Below the pieces are notes generated by a model. It did no database searches and was not told the DNA's origin. It was given only the letters and a program-made list of their open reading frames with translations. This document shows positions 10,157 through 23,096 of a stretch of DNA of 64,000 bases, piece by piece. The position numbers and the translations under genes are program-made. Origin of the DNA: Halalkalibacter alkalisediminis. Its GTDB lineage: Bacteria; Bacillota; Bacilli; Bacillales; Bacillaceae_D. The stretch spans positions 186,001 to 250,000 of the forward strand of contig NZ_JAQQWT010000006.1 of assembly GCF_028610705.1 (NCBI RefSeq). The letters are read 5' to 3'. Position 1 is the stretch's first letter. Every line of letters starts with the position of its first letter.

Positions 10157-11449
10157 TTATGCTTTTTTGCTGTTCTCGACAAGAAATTCAACAGCTTTTT
10201 GTACTTTAAGATCGCCTTTAATTCCTTCAAGACCACCTTGAGCAGCAAAAATATTTTTAATTTCATCAACTGGACGTTGGTACATCTCAGCCATTTTTTC
10301 GATTTCTTTATCTACATCTTCATCAGTAGCTTCAAGATTTTCTGCAATTGCAATCGCTTCTAGAGTAAGGTTTACACGCACGCGCTTTTCACCATCTACT
10401 TTAAACTGCTCACGCATTGCTGCTTCATCTTGTCCAGAGAATTGGAAGTATAATTCAAGGTTCATACCTTGAGCTTGTAAACGTTGCTCAAATTCTTGTA
10501 GCATACGGTCTACTTCCGTGTTAACCATCGCTTCAGGAATATCAATTTTAGCATTCTCTGCAGCTTTTTCTACTAATGTATCACGAACGGCATGCTCAGC
10601 TTGATGTTCTTTATCTTTAGTTAACTTCTCTTTAAGTTGAGTTTTAAGCTCTTCTAACGTTTCTACTTCTTCGTTAGCATCTTTTGCGAATTCATCATCA
10701 AGAGCAGGAAGTTCTTTACGCTTAATGTCATGAATTTTCACTTTGAATGTAGCAGGCTTACCAGCTAAGTTTTCAGCATGATACTCTTCCGGGAATGTTA
10801 CTTCAACGTCTTTTTCTTCTCCAGCTTTAAGACCAACTAATTGCTCTTCAAATCCTGGAATGAATTGACCTGAACCAATTTCAAGAGAATAGTTATCAGC
10901 TTGTCCGCCTTCAAACGCTTCTCCATCGACAAAGCCTTCGAAATCAAATACAGCTGTGTCGCCATTTTCAATAGCTCCATCTTCTACTACTACAAGCTCA
11001 GCTTGACGCTCTTGAAGTTGCTTAAGCTCAGCTTCTACATCTTCATCCGTAACGGTTGTATCTTGTGCTTCTACTTCAAGTCCTTTGTACTCACCAAGTT
11101 CAACTTCTGGTTTAACAACTACTTTTGCTTTAAAAACTAAAGTAGAACCCTTTTCCATTGTCTCGATGTCAATTTCAGGACGATCAACTGGCTCAATACC
11201 AGCTTCTTGAACAGCTGCACCATAAGCTTCTGGTAATAAGATATCAAGAGCATCTTGATAAAGTGACTCTACACCAAATTGCTTTTCAAATAGTGAACGA
11301 GGTACTTTTCCTTTACGGAATCCTGGTACATTCACCTTTTTTGAAACCTTTTTAAACGCTTGATCTAATGCTGCGTCAACCTTTTCAGCTGCTACATCAA
11401 CTGTAAGGACGCCTTCATTTCCTTCTAACTTTTCCCATTTTGTAGTCAT
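10157..11449 (-). CDS. tig: Trigger factor chaperone
   Basis: A 430-residue ribosome-bound chaperone. The N-terminal ribosome-binding domain contains the signature [19 protein letters not shown], the middle is an FKBP-type peptidyl-prolyl isomerase domain ([20 protein letters not shown] to [15 protein letters not shown]), and the C-terminal part is the helical chaperone arm. It is monocistronic, with a promoter at 11524-11551 and a strong terminator. Clear family match over full length. Confidence 0.97.
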   Translation of the reverse strand: MTTKWEKLEGNEGVLTVDVAAEKVDAALDQAFKKVSKKVNVPGFRKGKVPRSLFEKQFGVESLYQDALDILLPEAYGAAVQEAGIEPVDRPEIDIETMEKGSTLVFKAKVVVKPEVELGEYKGLEVEAQDTTVTDEDVEAELKQLQERQAELVVVEDGAIENGDTAVFDFEGFVDGEAFEGGQADNYSLEIGSGQFIPGFEEQLVGLKAGEEKDVEVTFPEEYHAENLAGKPATFKVKIHDIKRKELPALDDEFAKDANEEVETLEELKTQLKEKLTKDKEHQAEHAVRDTLVEKAAENAKIDIPEAMVNTEVDRMLQEFEQRLQAQGMNLELYFQFSGQDEAAMREQFKVDGEKRVRVNLTLEAIAIAENLEATDEDVDKEIEKMAEMYQRPVDEIKNIFAAQGGLEGIKGDLKVQKAVEFLVENSKKA

Positions 11450-11523
11450 TTACTTTCCCTCCAACTATGCACATCTTCGTTTCCGAACGATAGATTTCTT
11501 CTATTATCTTTGACAACCACTCT

Positions 11524-11551
11524 AGTATACCATAACGTTCAGTCATTTCAA
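11524..11551 (-). promoter_or_regulatory. Sigma-A promoter of tig
   Basis: TTGAAA, 16-nt spacer, TATACT with an extended -10 (TGG) on the minus strand, giving a leader of about 70 nt before tig. Confidence 0.65.
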
Positions 11552-11571
11552 ATAGAACTACACTGTTTGTT

Positions 11572-12615
11572 CTACTGTCTATCAAATTCAGAGCCATCAA
11601 TCTGATAGGTAATGGCTTCAAGCTCTTTCACTTCGATCACTTTCTGAAGAAAAGCTTCTAATTGATCTTGATATTTTTCTTTCAATCTTTCTACTACTTC
11701 TTCGAGACCCATTCTTTCCGCTGCACAATATTGGAAAACATCTGTCCACCATTTTGCATTTTCTGGCTCCGGTAGAAACGGATAAAGCGCCCATAAATAA
11801 GCGGTACTTAACTGCTTAGCGATTTCAAATAGCAGAGGATCGGTATGTTCAAGTTCCTTGCTTAATAAATCTAGCAGTTGCTCATGAAATGTATGTTGAT
11901 AAATATTGGCTAGTTCGCTTGGGACGATTTCCAACTCCCTGCCTTGTTTCCTCATATGTATTGGTTCGGTACATCCTTTATCCTTCAAAGCATGTAAAGC
12001 CATACTCTGTAGAACGTAATCTCGATCGCCTTTTTTTATAAACTCTATCAGCCATTTTGTCGACTCAGGGTTTTCGATCTCTTTTAGCTGTTGAATCGCC
12101 TTCGATTGTAAAACCAAGACATCTGATTCAAGCATCGTTTTCAACTCGAGTGGGATCGGTTCATCTTTTGCATCATGCTGACCAAGCCACTCCTGGTCAC
12201 CAACCATCTGTCGACTGAAATGCAATAGTTGATAAAAGGATTCTGCATATTGAGAAGGAAATTGATTTTCTGATAAAACGGCATCAAGAATATTGACAAC
12301 ATCCTGATAGTTTCCTAACTGGACGAGCAGAGAGATATGTACTTGTAAGTTTTCGTAATAATCACCAATGCCTTCACGCAGTAAACTATCTGTATGTTCG
12401 ACTGCTTCTTCTAACCTGCCTAGTTCAACAAGACTGAGCATTTTCCCAAATAAGACCTGGGGATTTTCCGGTTCATGTTCATAAGCTGAAAGAAAAAACT
12501 CATAGGCTTTATTGCCATCCTTTTCTTTCAATGCCTCCATGCCTTTTTCAATCAAACGCTTTACAAGACCGGGATATAATATTACATTTTCTTTTTTATG
12601 TATTCGTTTATCCAC
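11572..12615 (-). CDS. ysoA: TPR repeat protein YsoA
   Basis: A 347-residue soluble, acidic helical protein with tetratricopeptide-like repeats in its first half (for example MEALKEKDGNKAYEFFLSAY, followed by PENPQVLFGKML and EAVEHTDSLLREG). The second half contains a helical segment resembling HEAT repeats and an acidic tail. B. subtilis has ysoA at the same place between leuD and tig. The chosen start is GTG at 12615 with GGAG 8 nt upstream; a TTG at 12657 without a good ribosome site would add 14 residues. Probably a protein-interaction scaffold; partner unknown. Confidence 0.75.
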   Translation of the reverse strand: MDKRIHKKENVILYPGLVKRLIEKGMEALKEKDGNKAYEFFLSAYEHEPENPQVLFGKMLSLVELGRLEEAVEHTDSLLREGIGDYYENLQVHISLLVQLGNYQDVVNILDAVLSENQFPSQYAESFYQLLHFSRQMVGDQEWLGQHDAKDEPIPLELKTMLESDVLVLQSKAIQQLKEIENPESTKWLIEFIKKGDRDYVLQSMALHALKDKGCTEPIHMRKQGRELEIVPSELANIYQHTFHEQLLDLLSKELEHTDPLLFEIAKQLSTAYLWALYPFLPEPENAKWWTDVFQYCAAERMGLEEVVERLKEKYQDQLEAFLQKVIEVKELEAITYQIDGSEFDRQ

Positions 12616-12769
12616 CAGAACCGCTCCACTCTTTAATGAGTTTTTGTGCGTGTTCAAAAAGTGGTGAGACTAACTTGCCCTTCGACTTAGGGGATAGACT
12701 TTTTGAACATCTACGTTCTCATAAGTTTATCAGTTACCTTCAAGCATTACAATCGTTCGTTAATTAGAG

Positions 12770-12818
12770 AAAAGGTGACTCCGATTAGCCTTGTTGGCTA
12801 TTATTAGAGTCACCCTTT
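12770..12818 (-). terminator. Terminator of the ilv-leu operon
   Basis: A compound hairpin: outer stem GGTGACTC/GAGTCACC and inner stem TAGCC/GGCTA with loop AACAA, followed by UUUU on the minus strand, about 95 bp after leuD. Confidence 0.85.
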
Positions 12819-12910
12819 GACGTGTCTTTTTATTCAATAACAATAAACTTCATTTTCTTTGCAGAAAAAACACAACTCCAAGGATAACGCGGTCAAACCA
12901 ACACTTGGGT

Positions 12911-13486
12911 TTATCCTTTTTCGTAAGCTAGGATTTCCTCTTCGTATTTAAGTGTTAACCCAATTTCGTCCCAACCGTTTACTAGCATTTCTTTCCAGTA
13001 TGGATCGATCGCAAATGATGCTTCAAATCCTTCTCCGCTAATCGTTTGATCTTCTAAACTCACACTAAGCTCATACTTACTATCTGCTCCTTTATTAAGA
13101 AGCTGATAGACATTCTTCTCATCTAATCGAATGGGAAGCATGCCGTTCTTCACACAGTTATTATAAAAAATATCGGCAAAGCTTGGCGCAATAATGATTT
13201 TAAATCCATAGTCATGCAAGGCCCAAGGTGCATGCTCACGGGAGGATCCACAACCAAAGTTATGTCCAGCTACAAGAATGGTTGCTCCTTGATTATGCTC
13301 TTGGTTCAGTTCAAATTTTGGATCCGGTTTTCCATCTTGTGTAAACCGCCAGTCATAAAATAAAAACTGTCCAAAACCAGTGCGCTCCACTCGTTTTAAA
13401 AATTGTTTCGGAATGATTTGGTCAGTATCGACATTTACTCGGTCTAATGTCGCGATAATTCCTTTATGATTCACAATTGGTTCCAT
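12911..13486 (-). CDS. leuD: 3-isopropylmalate dehydratase small subunit
   Basis: A 191-residue subunit that partners LeuC to interconvert 2- and 3-isopropylmalate. It carries the swivel-domain signature GHNFGCGSSREHAPWAL and a DRVNVDTDQIIPKQFL N-terminus. The start codon has GGAGG directly upstream, 14 bp after leuC. Last gene of the operon, followed by the compound terminator. Confidence 0.96.
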   Translation of the reverse strand: MEPIVNHKGIIATLDRVNVDTDQIIPKQFLKRVERTGFGQFLFYDWRFTQDGKPDPKFELNQEHNQGATILVAGHNFGCGSSREHAPWALHDYGFKIIIAPSFADIFYNNCVKNGMLPIRLDEKNVYQLLNKGADSKYELSVSLEDQTISGEGFEASFAIDPYWKEMLVNGWDEIGLTLKYEEEILAYEKG

Positions 13487-13499
13487 CGTTTTTCTCCTC

Positions 13500-14918
13500 C
13501 TATTGCGTGACCTTTAGAGTCTTCCACTCACGAATATCGACAAAATGACCAGCAATAGCAGCAGCTGCAGCCATCTGCGGGCTTACTAAATGCGTACGTG
13601 CGCCTTTTCCTTGACGACCTTCGAAATTCCGGTTTGAAGTAGATGCACAACGCTCTCCTTCTGGAACCACATCAGGATTCATGCTTAAGCACATGCTACA
13701 GCCTGAACTACGCCATTCAAAACCTGCATCTATAAAGATCTGGTCAAGTCCTTCTGCTTCTGCACGCTGTTTCACTTTCTGCGATCCCGGTACAACAAGA
13801 GCGCGAACATGATCAGCGACTTTTTGGCCTTTGATCACACTTGCAGCAACCCGTAAATCACTAAGGCGTGAATTCGTACAGGAGCCGATGAACACATGCT
13901 GAATGCTGATTTCAGAAACAGGAGTTCCTGGTGTCAGCTCCATGTAATCCAATGCTTGTTGAATCGCACGTTTATCTGTATCAGTTTTTCCGTCTGTTGG
14001 ATTTGGAACTAGTTTTGAAATTCCTACTCCTTGTGACGGATTCGTTCCCCATGTGACCATTGGTTCGATTTCTGATGCATCGATTGTTACCACTCGATCA
14101 TAACTAGCACCCTCATCGGTTGCTAATGCTTTCCATTCTTCTACTATTTCAGAGAAGGCTTCTCCTGAAGGAACATGTTGTCTTCCTTCTAAGTAGTCAA
14201 ACGTCACTTGATCTGGACTAATTAAACCAGCTTTTGCCCCTGCTTCAATCGACATATTACAAATCGTCATTCGCTCTTCCATCGTCATCCCACGGATCGC
14301 ATCTCCAGTAAACTCAGCGACTGAGCCTGTGCCAACATCAACTCCAAATTTAGCAATAATAGCTAGAATCACGTCTTTTGCTGAAATGCCCGGAGATAGA
14401 GTACCTGTTACACGAATCTCAAGCGTCTTTGGACGTGATTGCCACAAAGATTGAGTAGCAAGAACATGCTCAACTTCACTTGTTCCGATTCCAAAAGCTA
14501 GTGCACCAAATGCACCGTGTGTAGATGTGTGACTGTCTCCACAAACGATCGTTTTCCCTGGTTGAGTTAATCCTAGTTCAGGACCAATGACATGAACAAT
14601 TCCGTTTTCCGGATGTTCTAAATCTACTAAATCAATTCCAAACTCATTACAGTTTTGTGCTAATGTCTCAATCTGAGTTCGAGCAATTTGATCTGTAATA
14701 TCATAGCGATTAACAGTAGGTACGTTATGATCCATCGTCGCAAACGTTAGGTCAGGACGTCTCACTTTACGGTTTGCTAAACGCAATCCTTCGAACGCTT
14801 GTGGTGAAGTCACTTCATGTACCATGTGTAAATCTATATAGAGGAGACTAGGCTTCCCTTCTTCTGCGATTACTTCGTGTTTTTCCCAAATCTTCTCAAT
14901 GATCGTTTTAGGTGCCAT
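13500..14918 (-). CDS. leuC: 3-isopropylmalate dehydratase large subunit
   Basis: A 472-residue aconitase-family enzyme. The three cluster cysteines are in CTNSR and CSMCLSM, which ligate a [4Fe-4S] centre, and the substrate motif [19 protein letters not shown] is intact. The frame is open to 14945, but the ATG at 14918 ([16 protein letters not shown]) is chosen because AGGAGGAG lies 6 nt upstream. It acts with LeuD in leucine synthesis. A long hairpin lies in the gap before it. Confidence 0.96.
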   Translation of the reverse strand: MAPKTIIEKIWEKHEVIAEEGKPSLLYIDLHMVHEVTSPQAFEGLRLANRKVRRPDLTFATMDHNVPTVNRYDITDQIARTQIETLAQNCNEFGIDLVDLEHPENGIVHVIGPELGLTQPGKTIVCGDSHTSTHGAFGALAFGIGTSEVEHVLATQSLWQSRPKTLEIRVTGTLSPGISAKDVILAIIAKFGVDVGTGSVAEFTGDAIRGMTMEERMTICNMSIEAGAKAGLISPDQVTFDYLEGRQHVPSGEAFSEIVEEWKALATDEGASYDRVVTIDASEIEPMVTWGTNPSQGVGISKLVPNPTDGKTDTDKRAIQQALDYMELTPGTPVSEISIQHVFIGSCTNSRLSDLRVAASVIKGQKVADHVRALVVPGSQKVKQRAEAEGLDQIFIDAGFEWRSSGCSMCLSMNPDVVPEGERCASTSNRNFEGRQGKGARTHLVSPQMAAAAAIAGHFVDIREWKTLKVTQ

Positions 14919-14968
14919 TGTTCGCTCCTCCTCTTCATTTTTCATTTTTTTCTCTCTTATAGAAGATC

Positions 14969-15007
14969 ATGACTTCTTAAACGTTCATCCTCCAATTAAG
15001 AAGTCAT
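14969..15007 (-). repeat. 12-bp inverted repeat in the leuB-leuC gap
   Basis: Arms ATGACTTCTTAA and TTAAGAAGTCAT, perfectly complementary, separated by 15 nt. No U-run follows on the minus strand, so it is more likely an RNA processing or stability hairpin than a terminator. It lies just after the leuB stop and would cap the 3-prime end of an upstream fragment if the mRNA is cut between leuB and leuC. Confidence 0.6.
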
Positions 15008-15012
15008 TTCTT

Positions 15013-16104
15013 TTAAGCTGTTACTACTTTTTCTCCCAACGCTTCAATAACCTTTGCTGTCATTTCAACCGTTGAAAGAGCTTTGGATGAATCACTTGTT
15101 AAATCAGCCGTTCTATAGCCTTTTTCTAACACGTCATCAATTGCATCTTGCAGTGCAGCTGCTTCATTAGGCATTTTAAAAGCAAAAGTTAGCATCATCG
15201 TTAATGATGAAAGAGTCGCTAATGGATTTGCAATTCCCTTGCCTGCAATATCTGGAGCCGAACCATGAATCGGTTCAAATAATCCTGGTCCGTCCTGACT
15301 CATGCTTGCTGAAGGAAGCATTCCTAAAGAACCTGTAATCATCGATGCTTCATCGCTTAAAATATCTCCAAACATATTCTCAGTGACCATCACATCGAAC
15401 TGTCTAGGGTTGCGTATTAACTGCATGGCAGCATTATCAACTAGCATGTGACTATATGACACTTCCGGGTAATCTCCCGCTACTTCGTCAACAATTTCTC
15501 TCCATAGACGACTTGATTCCAATACATTCGCTTTATCTACTGACGTTAATTGACCACGGCGTTCTTTCGCGAATTCAAAGCCTTTACGAACGATGCGTTC
15601 AATTTCGCTACGAGAATACACAAGTGTATCAACAGCTGTCTCTTGCTCACCTTCGCCTCTACGTTCACGTGGCTCTCCAAAATAGATTCCGCCTGTTAAT
15701 TCTCTTAAAATCAGCAAGTCTACTCCTTCGATAACCTCATTTTTAAGTGGAGAAGCTTCTGCTAGAGAATCATAAATGGTTACAGGACGAAGATTGGCAA
15801 AAAGTTCAAGTTGCTTACGAAGACCAAGCAAACCTTGTTCAGGGCGCTGATGTCCAGGAAGCGTCTCCCATTTAGGTCCACCAACAGCTCCTAGTAAAAC
15901 AGCATCACTCTGTTTACAAATAGATAGTGTTTCTTCTGGTAGAGGCGAACCCGTTTTATCAATCGCAACTCCACCGAGATCGCCATAAACAAATTCAAAT
16001 TCATGATTATATAAGCGACCAATTTCAGTTAAAACCTGCGTAGCTGACTCACATACTTCTGGTCCTATGCCATCACCAGGGAGAATAGCAATTCGTTTTT
16101 TCAT
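15013..16104 (-). CDS. leuB: 3-isopropylmalate dehydrogenase
   Basis: A 363-residue NAD-dependent decarboxylating dehydrogenase that makes 2-oxoisocaproate. It has the [11 protein letters not shown]-terminus, the substrate residues in [17 protein letters not shown], and the cofactor-site sequence [18 protein letters not shown]. The ATG at 16104 is preferred over 16119 because GGGGG lies 8 nt upstream and the family starts [12 protein letters not shown]. The ribosome site overlaps the leuA stop, suggesting translational coupling. Confidence 0.96.
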   Translation of the reverse strand: MKKRIAILPGDGIGPEVCESATQVLTEIGRLYNHEFEFVYGDLGGVAIDKTGSPLPEETLSICKQSDAVLLGAVGGPKWETLPGHQRPEQGLLGLRKQLELFANLRPVTIYDSLAEASPLKNEVIEGVDLLILRELTGGIYFGEPRERRGEGEQETAVDTLVYSRSEIERIVRKGFEFAKERRGQLTSVDKANVLESSRLWREIVDEVAGDYPEVSYSHMLVDNAAMQLIRNPRQFDVMVTENMFGDILSDEASMITGSLGMLPSASMSQDGPGLFEPIHGSAPDIAGKGIANPLATLSSLTMMLTFAFKMPNEAAALQDAIDDVLEKGYRTADLTSDSSKALSTVEMTAKVIEALGEKVVTA

Positions 16105-16118
16105 TGTTTCGTCCCCCA

Positions 16119-17666
16119 TTAAACCTTTAGTGGATTTGTACGTTGTTCATTAAATAACTTACGACTAATGGTACGGTTCACCGCATTAATATACGCTTTA
16201 GCTGAGGCTTCAAGCACATCATGAGCCGTTCCTCGTCCAGACGATTCCGTTCCATCGTACTGTACCGTCACATACACTTCTGCAAGTGAGTCACGCCCAG
16301 CTGTTGTCGATTGAATCCGGTAATCCATTAATAGGATTGGTTCATCCACTACACGCTCTAATGTGTTATAGATCGCTTCAACACTACCAGATCCCGTCCC
16401 AGCTTCTTGTACCGTTTCTCCATTTGGAAGTTTCATCGTAATGGTAGCCGTAGGAATATTCGTTGTACCATAATTAACTTGTAACGTCTCAAGCTCATAA
16501 TGAGAAACAGCTGAACCAACTGTTGCTTCAGTCATAAGAGCAAATAAATCTTCTTCTGTGATGTCTTTCTTTTTATCTGCAAGATCTTTGAAGGCAACAA
16601 ATGTCTTTTGCAACTGTTCGTCTGAACCATTAAAGCCAAGCTCTACTAACTTATCTTTAAATGCGTGACGGCCTGAATGTTTTCCAAGAACCATTCGATT
16701 AGATGAAACACCGACTAATTCAGGTGTAATAATTTCATAGGTCTCTTTGTTTTTCAAGACGCCATCTTGATGGATGCCTGACTCATGTGCAAAGGCATTC
16801 GCACCAACAACCGCTTTATTACTCGGAACAACCATCCCTGTTAATTTACTTACAAGAGTACTTGTTCTTTTAATTTCTTTTAATGTTAAATTCGTCTTCG
16901 CTTGGTAGTGATCTTGACGAATATTCAACGCGACAGCAATTTCTTCAAGTGAAGCATTCCCAGCACGTTCCCCAATTCCATTCACCGTACACTCAACCTG
17001 ACCGGCTCCGTTTTGAATCGCTGCTAATGAGTTTGCAACAGCCATCCCTAAATCATCGTGGTTGTGAGTGGAAAGAATCGCTTTATCAATATTAGGTACA
17101 TGTTCAGATACATAGCGGAACATTTGACCAATTTCATAAGGAGTTGTGTAACCGACTGTATCTGGAAGATTAATAACCGTAGCTCCGGCATCAATCACCT
17201 CACGAATGATTCTTGCTAAAAATGGCAAGTCAGAGCGACTTGCATCTTCAGCTGACCATTGAACTTGCGGAAACTTTGCAGCAGCCTGCTTAACAGCCGC
17301 TACCGCATTTTCCACAACTTGATCCGGTGTCATTCGAAGTTTATATTCCATATGGATAGGAGAAGTGGCAATAAAAACGTGAATTCTTGGTTCTGCACTT
17401 TCCTTAAGTGCTTCCCAAGTCGTTTCAATTTCACGCTCAAGGGAACGGGAAAGACCTGTGATTGAGCTGCCCTTTACAGTTTGGGCGATCGCTTTAACCG
17501 AAGCAAAGTCTCCTTGAGAGGAGGCTGGAAATCCAGCCTCAATAATGTCTACACCCAAGCGTTCTAACTGCTTCGCAATCTCAAGTTTCTCTTGAAAGTT
17601 TAAATTCACACCTGCTGACTGTTCTCCGTCTCTTAGCGTGGTATCGAAAACATTAATCTTACGCAC
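16119..17666 (-). CDS. leuA: 2-isopropylmalate synthase
   Basis: Condenses acetyl-CoA with 2-oxoisovalerate, the first step of leucine synthesis. The 515-residue protein has the TIM-barrel catalytic part ([33 protein letters not shown]) and the C-terminal regulatory domain that binds leucine in this family. AAGGAG lies 8 nt before the GTG at 17666; the GTG at 17675 overlaps that site and is less likely. It follows ilvC by 12 bp. Confidence 0.96.
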   Translation of the reverse strand: MRKINVFDTTLRDGEQSAGVNLNFQEKLEIAKQLERLGVDIIEAGFPASSQGDFASVKAIAQTVKGSSITGLSRSLEREIETTWEALKESAEPRIHVFIATSPIHMEYKLRMTPDQVVENAVAAVKQAAAKFPQVQWSAEDASRSDLPFLARIIREVIDAGATVINLPDTVGYTTPYEIGQMFRYVSEHVPNIDKAILSTHNHDDLGMAVANSLAAIQNGAGQVECTVNGIGERAGNASLEEIAVALNIRQDHYQAKTNLTLKEIKRTSTLVSKLTGMVVPSNKAVVGANAFAHESGIHQDGVLKNKETYEIITPELVGVSSNRMVLGKHSGRHAFKDKLVELGFNGSDEQLQKTFVAFKDLADKKKDITEEDLFALMTEATVGSAVSHYELETLQVNYGTTNIPTATITMKLPNGETVQEAGTGSGSVEAIYNTLERVVDEPILLMDYRIQSTTAGRDSLAEVYVTVQYDGTESSGRGTAHDVLEASAKAYINAVNRTISRKLFNEQRTNPLKV

Positions 17667-17678
17667 TTTAACCACTCC

Positions 17679-18731
<1,053 letters not shown>

Positions 18732-18739
18732 TCACTAGA

Positions 18740-19261
18740 TTAATTAATGAGTGTTAATCGATATGGATCTGTTACAGGTTTTTTCGTGCTGCGATTAAAG
18801 GCAGTTATACCCGTCCGGGCAATTTCTTTAATTCCATAAGGACGAAGCAAATCAATAAACGCTTCAACTTTTGAATGGTCCCCTGTAATTTGAATCGTCA
18901 TGGACTCACGACCAACATCAATAATAGTTGCTCTAAAAGGATTAACAAGTGCTGCAACTTCCCCGCGTTGTTGCGGTGTTACAACAATTTTAACAAGAGC
19001 GAGCTCTCGAGCAACAATCGACTCATCTGTTATATCTTTTACTTTTAACACATCCACTTGTTTGTTCAGTTGCTTAATCACTTGTTCAACATTTTGCATG
19101 CTATCAACGGCAACGACGAACGTCATTCTCGAAACTACTGGATTTTCAGTAACTCCAACCGTGATGCTTTCAATATTATAATGACGTCTAGCAAACAACC
19201 CGGTAATACGGTTTAGCACACCAGACGTATTGTTCACTAGTGCTGTGATCGTTCTTTTCAT
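18740..19261 (-). CDS. ilvH: Acetolactate synthase small regulatory subunit
   Basis: A 173-residue regulatory subunit with an N-terminal ACT domain ([20 protein letters not shown]) that mediates valine feedback in this family, plus the C-terminal ferredoxin-like domain. The ATG overlaps the ilvB stop by four bases, so the two subunits are translationally coupled. Confidence 0.95.
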   Translation of the reverse strand: MKRTITALVNNTSGVLNRITGLFARRHYNIESITVGVTENPVVSRMTFVVAVDSMQNVEQVIKQLNKQVDVLKVKDITDESIVARELALVKIVVTPQQRGEVAALVNPFRATIIDVGRESMTIQITGDHSKVEAFIDLLRPYGIKEIARTGITAFNRSTKKPVTDPYRLTLIN

Positions 19262-20985
19262 AGTGGCTTAACCCCTTCCATTTGATGTTGTCCCTTACCA
19301 GGTGAGATCATTGGGTAAACATTCTCTTCCTTGGCAACGCGAATATCCATTAGAACAGGGCCAGGATGAGCAAGCATTTCCTTTAGAGCGCCCTTTAAGT
19401 CAGAAAGTTGATCGACTCTCATCCCTTTAATGTCATAAGCATCTGCTAGTTTCACAAAATTAGGTTGAACTGGGAACAATGAATTGGAATAACGCTCACC
19501 ATGGAACAATTGCTGCCATTGTCTAACCATTCCTAATGAAGCGTTGTTGACAATGACGATTTTTACAGGAAGATTTAACTCTTGTAAAAGCGACAACTCC
19601 TGAGCGGTCATTTGAAAACCAGCATCACCGATTACAGCAATAACAGGAGATTCCGGTTCAGCAAATTGGGCACCAATCGCAGCAGGGAATCCGAATCCCA
19701 TTGTTCCTAACCCCCCTGAAGTAACCCAACGATTTGGCTTATTGAAGCGGTAGAACTGAGCTGACCACATTTGATGTTGACCAACATCAGTCGTCACAAT
19801 CGCTTCTCCATTCGTTACTTCATGAATCAATTCAATCAAGTTTTGCGGTTTAATCGTTTCGCCATCTTCTTTATACCAGAGTGGATATTCTTGCTTCATT
19901 CCTTGTAGTTTTGCACACCAGTCAGCTGTATCTCCCATTTTTTCTTGCTCTTCTAGCAACATTTGTACCGCTAATTTCGCGTCACCTACAACTGGGATTT
20001 CCGTTTTGATGTTTTTACCAATTTCTGCCGGGTCTATATCAATGTGAACCACACGTGCATTTGGTGCAAAATGAGCTAGATTTCCAGTTAAGCGATCATC
20101 AAAACGAGCGCCAATACTAATTAATAAGTCTGATTCGTAAATAGCCATATTAGCTGTGTACGTTCCGTGCATTCCACCCATTCCTAAAAATAGATCATGG
20201 TCTCCTGGAAAGCCTCCTAACCCTAGTAATGTATTAACTACTGGGATTTTCGTTGCCTCGACATAGCTCAATAACTCTTCTGAAGCCTTACCGTGTAAAA
20301 CTCCTGCTCCTGCTAAAATGATAGGTCTTTTCGCTTTCGTAACGGCGTCAACGACCTTTCTAATTTGTAGACGGTTTGGAACAAGTGTTGGTTGATAACC
20401 CGGAAGATTAACTTCAGTCTCATAATCGAAAATGCCTGTTGCTAAAGACACATCTTTGGGAAGATCAATTAGAACCGGTCCTGGTCTACCTGTTGTTGCA
20501 ATATGGAAAGCTTCCTTAATAATTCTTGGAAATTCCTCTACCGAACGAACTTGATAGTTATGCTTTGTGATCGGCATCGTGATTCCAATAATATCAGCCT
20601 CTTGAAATGCATCTGTTCCAATGACTGTTGTTGCCACCTGCCCTGTAATAACAACAAGAGGAAGGGAATCAATCATTGCATCTGCAATTCCAGTAATGAC
20701 ATTGGTAGCTCCTGGTCCAGAAGTAACGATACAAACACCTGGTTTTCCCGAGACTCTAGCATATCCTTCTGCTGCATGAATGGCTCCTTGTTCATGTCTA
20801 GCTAACACATGATGAATGCCTGTTTTATAAATTTCATCATATGTTGGTAGAATCGCACCACCCGGGTAACCAAAAATAACATCGACACCTTCTTGAGCCA
20901 GTGCTTCAATTAACATACTTGAACCAGATAATTCTTTTGGTTTTTCGCTTGTTTCTTGCTCTTTGTTCTTTAGCTTAGTACTCAT
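19258..20985 (-). CDS. ilvB: Acetolactate synthase large catalytic subunit
   Basis: A 575-residue thiamine-diphosphate enzyme making acetolactate or acetohydroxybutyrate. It shows the catalytic Glu region [15 protein letters not shown] and [17 protein letters not shown]-binding central segments, and the ThDP/Mg motif [21 protein letters not shown] site precedes the ATG. First gene downstream of the leucine-type T-box, so its operon should respond to leucyl-tRNA charging. Confidence 0.97.
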   Translation of the reverse strand: MSTKLKNKEQETSEKPKELSGSSMLIEALAQEGVDVIFGYPGGAILPTYDEIYKTGIHHVLARHEQGAIHAAEGYARVSGKPGVCIVTSGPGATNVITGIADAMIDSLPLVVITGQVATTVIGTDAFQEADIIGITMPITKHNYQVRSVEEFPRIIKEAFHIATTGRPGPVLIDLPKDVSLATGIFDYETEVNLPGYQPTLVPNRLQIRKVVDAVTKAKRPIILAGAGVLHGKASEELLSYVEATKIPVVNTLLGLGGFPGDHDLFLGMGGMHGTYTANMAIYESDLLISIGARFDDRLTGNLAHFAPNARVVHIDIDPAEIGKNIKTEIPVVGDAKLAVQMLLEEQEKMGDTADWCAKLQGMKQEYPLWYKEDGETIKPQNLIELIHEVTNGEAIVTTDVGQHQMWSAQFYRFNKPNRWVTSGGLGTMGFGFPAAIGAQFAEPESPVIAVIGDAGFQMTAQELSLLQELNLPVKIVIVNNASLGMVRQWQQLFHGERYSNSLFPVQPNFVKLADAYDIKGMRVDQLSDLKGALKEMLAHPGPVLMDIRVAKEENVYPMISPGKGQHQMEGVKPL

Positions 20986-21059
20986 TTGCTCGTACCTCCT
21001 TTTATAATCTTGTTTTATTTATTAAAGATTTTGAAATTAATAAATGCTAATTTTATATA

Positions 21060-21358
21060 ATGGCATAAAAAAAAATCTTTCCACCCCATATAAGCCACAA
21101 AAATGTCGCTGAAGGGGCGAAAAGACTTTTCTTTCCACGGTACCACCCTTATTCATTGAACGACCTAGATCATTCAATCTTATGGATAAGTTTCCACTTA
21201 TCACATTTTAATAACGAGTGCTGTGAACACCCGACCATTCCTACTAGAAAATCGTTCAGAATGATACTCAGAGGCGAGTTTCATCAAAGTTGACAACGCC
21301 GCATTTCAGCACCACGGCTCTCTGTTGAAGTCAATGCTTCGACTACTTTTCCTCATCT
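21060..21358 (-). ncRNA. T-box leader of ilvBHC-leuABCD, leucine type
   Basis: The minus strand carries the conserved T-box AAGGGTGGTACCGTGG (21135-21150), a Stem I segment with AGAGAGCC, and a specifier loop reading GAAA-CTC-G with the CTC leucine codon at 21276-21278. The terminator hairpin is at 21067-21125 and ends in nine U residues; the T-box side would form the competing antiterminator. Uncharged tRNA-Leu(GAG) should allow readthrough into ilvB. It lies between ilvD and ilvB, so ilvE-ilvD sit upstream of this control. Confidence 0.93.
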
Positions 21359-21371
21359 ACGTTTTAGTTTT

Positions 21372-23039
21372 TTAAATTTTCATGACCCCGCCTGTGTTAG
21401 CCGAAGTTACTAATTTTGCATATCTAGCAAGATATCCTTTTTTCACTTTTGGTTCTGGCTCAACCCAGCCTTCTTTACGCTCGGCGTGAACTTCTTCTGA
21501 TACGAGCCATTCAATTGTTCGATTCGTTAAATCGATTCGAATAAGATCACCGTTTTCTACGAATGCAATTGGACCACCAGCTGCAGCTTCTGGAGAGATA
21601 TGACCTATTGAAATCCCTCTAGACGCTCCTGAAAAACGACCATCTGTGATAAGAGCTACTTTTGTTCCTAATCCTCTACCGGCAATGGCAGAAGTCGGTG
21701 CAAGCATTTCAGGCATTCCAGGTCCACCTTTAGGGCCTTCATAACGTATGACGACAACGTGCCCTGCACGAACAAGACCTTCGTCAATTCCTTTTTGTGC
21801 TTCTTCTTGAGAATTAAAAACGATTGCCTCTCCTTCAAACACTTTAATAGAAGGATCAACAGCTCCTACTTTAATAACTCCACCATCCGGTGCAATGTTG
21901 CCATATAGAATGGAGAGACCGCCAACTGGACTGTATGGATTATCTTTACGACGTATCACATCATCATTAGTAATTTCTGCATCTTTTACATTTTCATACA
22001 AGCTTTTCCCAGTAATCGTAATTCGATCAGGATGAATGGCACCTTCGATCGAGCAAAGTTCTTTGATGATTGCACTCACTCCACCTGCGTGGTGTACATC
22101 ATCCATTGAATAATCAGAAGCTGGACTGATCTTAGATAAATAAGGAACTCGTTCAGCAACTTGATTAATTCTAGTTAGATCGTAATCAATTTCAGCTTCA
22201 TTCGCAATAGCTAGTGTGTGTAGGACTGTGTTCGTCGAACCACCCATTGCCATATCAAGTGCAAATGCATCATCAATCGTTGCTTCTGTAACAATATCGC
22301 GAGGACGAATGTCCTTTTCGATTAAATTCATTAAGTGCTTCGCAGCATCCTTAATCAACTTATGGCGTTCATCAGATGTAGCGACGATCGTTCCATTACC
22401 TGGTAGAGCTAGCCCAAGCATTTCCATTAATGAATTCATTGAGTTTGCAGTGAACATTCCTGAACAGGATCCACAAGTTGGACAAGCTGTCTGTTCAATT
22501 TCAAGGAGTTCTTCCCTTGTCATATTACCTGACGAAAATGCGCCTACTCCTTCAAAGACAGATACAAGTGACAAGTTTTTACCATCTTTTGTCTTACCTG
22601 CCTCCATTGGGCCACCTGAAACAAAGACAGATGGTACGTTGGTTCTAACTGAAGCCATTAACATTCCTGGTGTAATCTTATCACAGTTTGGAATGTAAAA
22701 TACACCATCAAACCAGTGTGCATTAATAACAGTCTCCGCAGCATCACAGATGATTTCACGACTTGGAAGTGAATAACGCATTCCAATATGTCCCATCGCA
22801 ATTCCATCATCTACACCAATCGTGTTGAATTCGAATGGAATTCCTCCGGCTTCACGAATCGCTTCTTTCGCTACTTCCGCAAATTTATTTAAATGCATGT
22901 GACCTGGAATAATATCAATGTAAGAGTTACAGACACCAATAAATGGCTTATCCATATCTTCATCTTTTACACCTGCTGCACGAAGTAAGCTTCGATGCGG
23001 CGCCCGGTCAATCCCCTTTTTTATCATGTTACTTCTCAT
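21372..23039 (-). CDS. ilvD: Dihydroxy-acid dehydratase
   Basis: A 555-residue iron-sulfur dehydratase producing 2-oxoisovalerate or 2-oxo-3-methylvalerate. Cluster cysteines are in [12 protein letters not shown] and [18 protein letters not shown], and the substrate and metal region is in [17 protein letters not shown]. It is downstream of ilvE and upstream of the T-box. The size is that of bacterial IlvD. Confidence 0.96.
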   Translation of the reverse strand: MRSNMIKKGIDRAPHRSLLRAAGVKDEDMDKPFIGVCNSYIDIIPGHMHLNKFAEVAKEAIREAGGIPFEFNTIGVDDGIAMGHIGMRYSLPSREIICDAAETVINAHWFDGVFYIPNCDKITPGMLMASVRTNVPSVFVSGGPMEAGKTKDGKNLSLVSVFEGVGAFSSGNMTREELLEIEQTACPTCGSCSGMFTANSMNSLMEMLGLALPGNGTIVATSDERHKLIKDAAKHLMNLIEKDIRPRDIVTEATIDDAFALDMAMGGSTNTVLHTLAIANEAEIDYDLTRINQVAERVPYLSKISPASDYSMDDVHHAGGVSAIIKELCSIEGAIHPDRITITGKSLYENVKDAEITNDDVIRRKDNPYSPVGGLSILYGNIAPDGGVIKVGAVDPSIKVFEGEAIVFNSQEEAQKGIDEGLVRAGHVVVIRYEGPKGGPGMPEMLAPTSAIAGRGLGTKVALITDGRFSGASRGISIGHISPEAAAGGPIAFVENGDLIRIDLTNRTIEWLVSEEVHAERKEGWVEPEPKVKKGYLARYAKLVTSANTGGVMKI

Positions 23040-23096
23040 TCGTACCCGCTCCCTATTTCGTTGCTTCTCTCTCCACTCTTCTCCACTATTCTCTCT

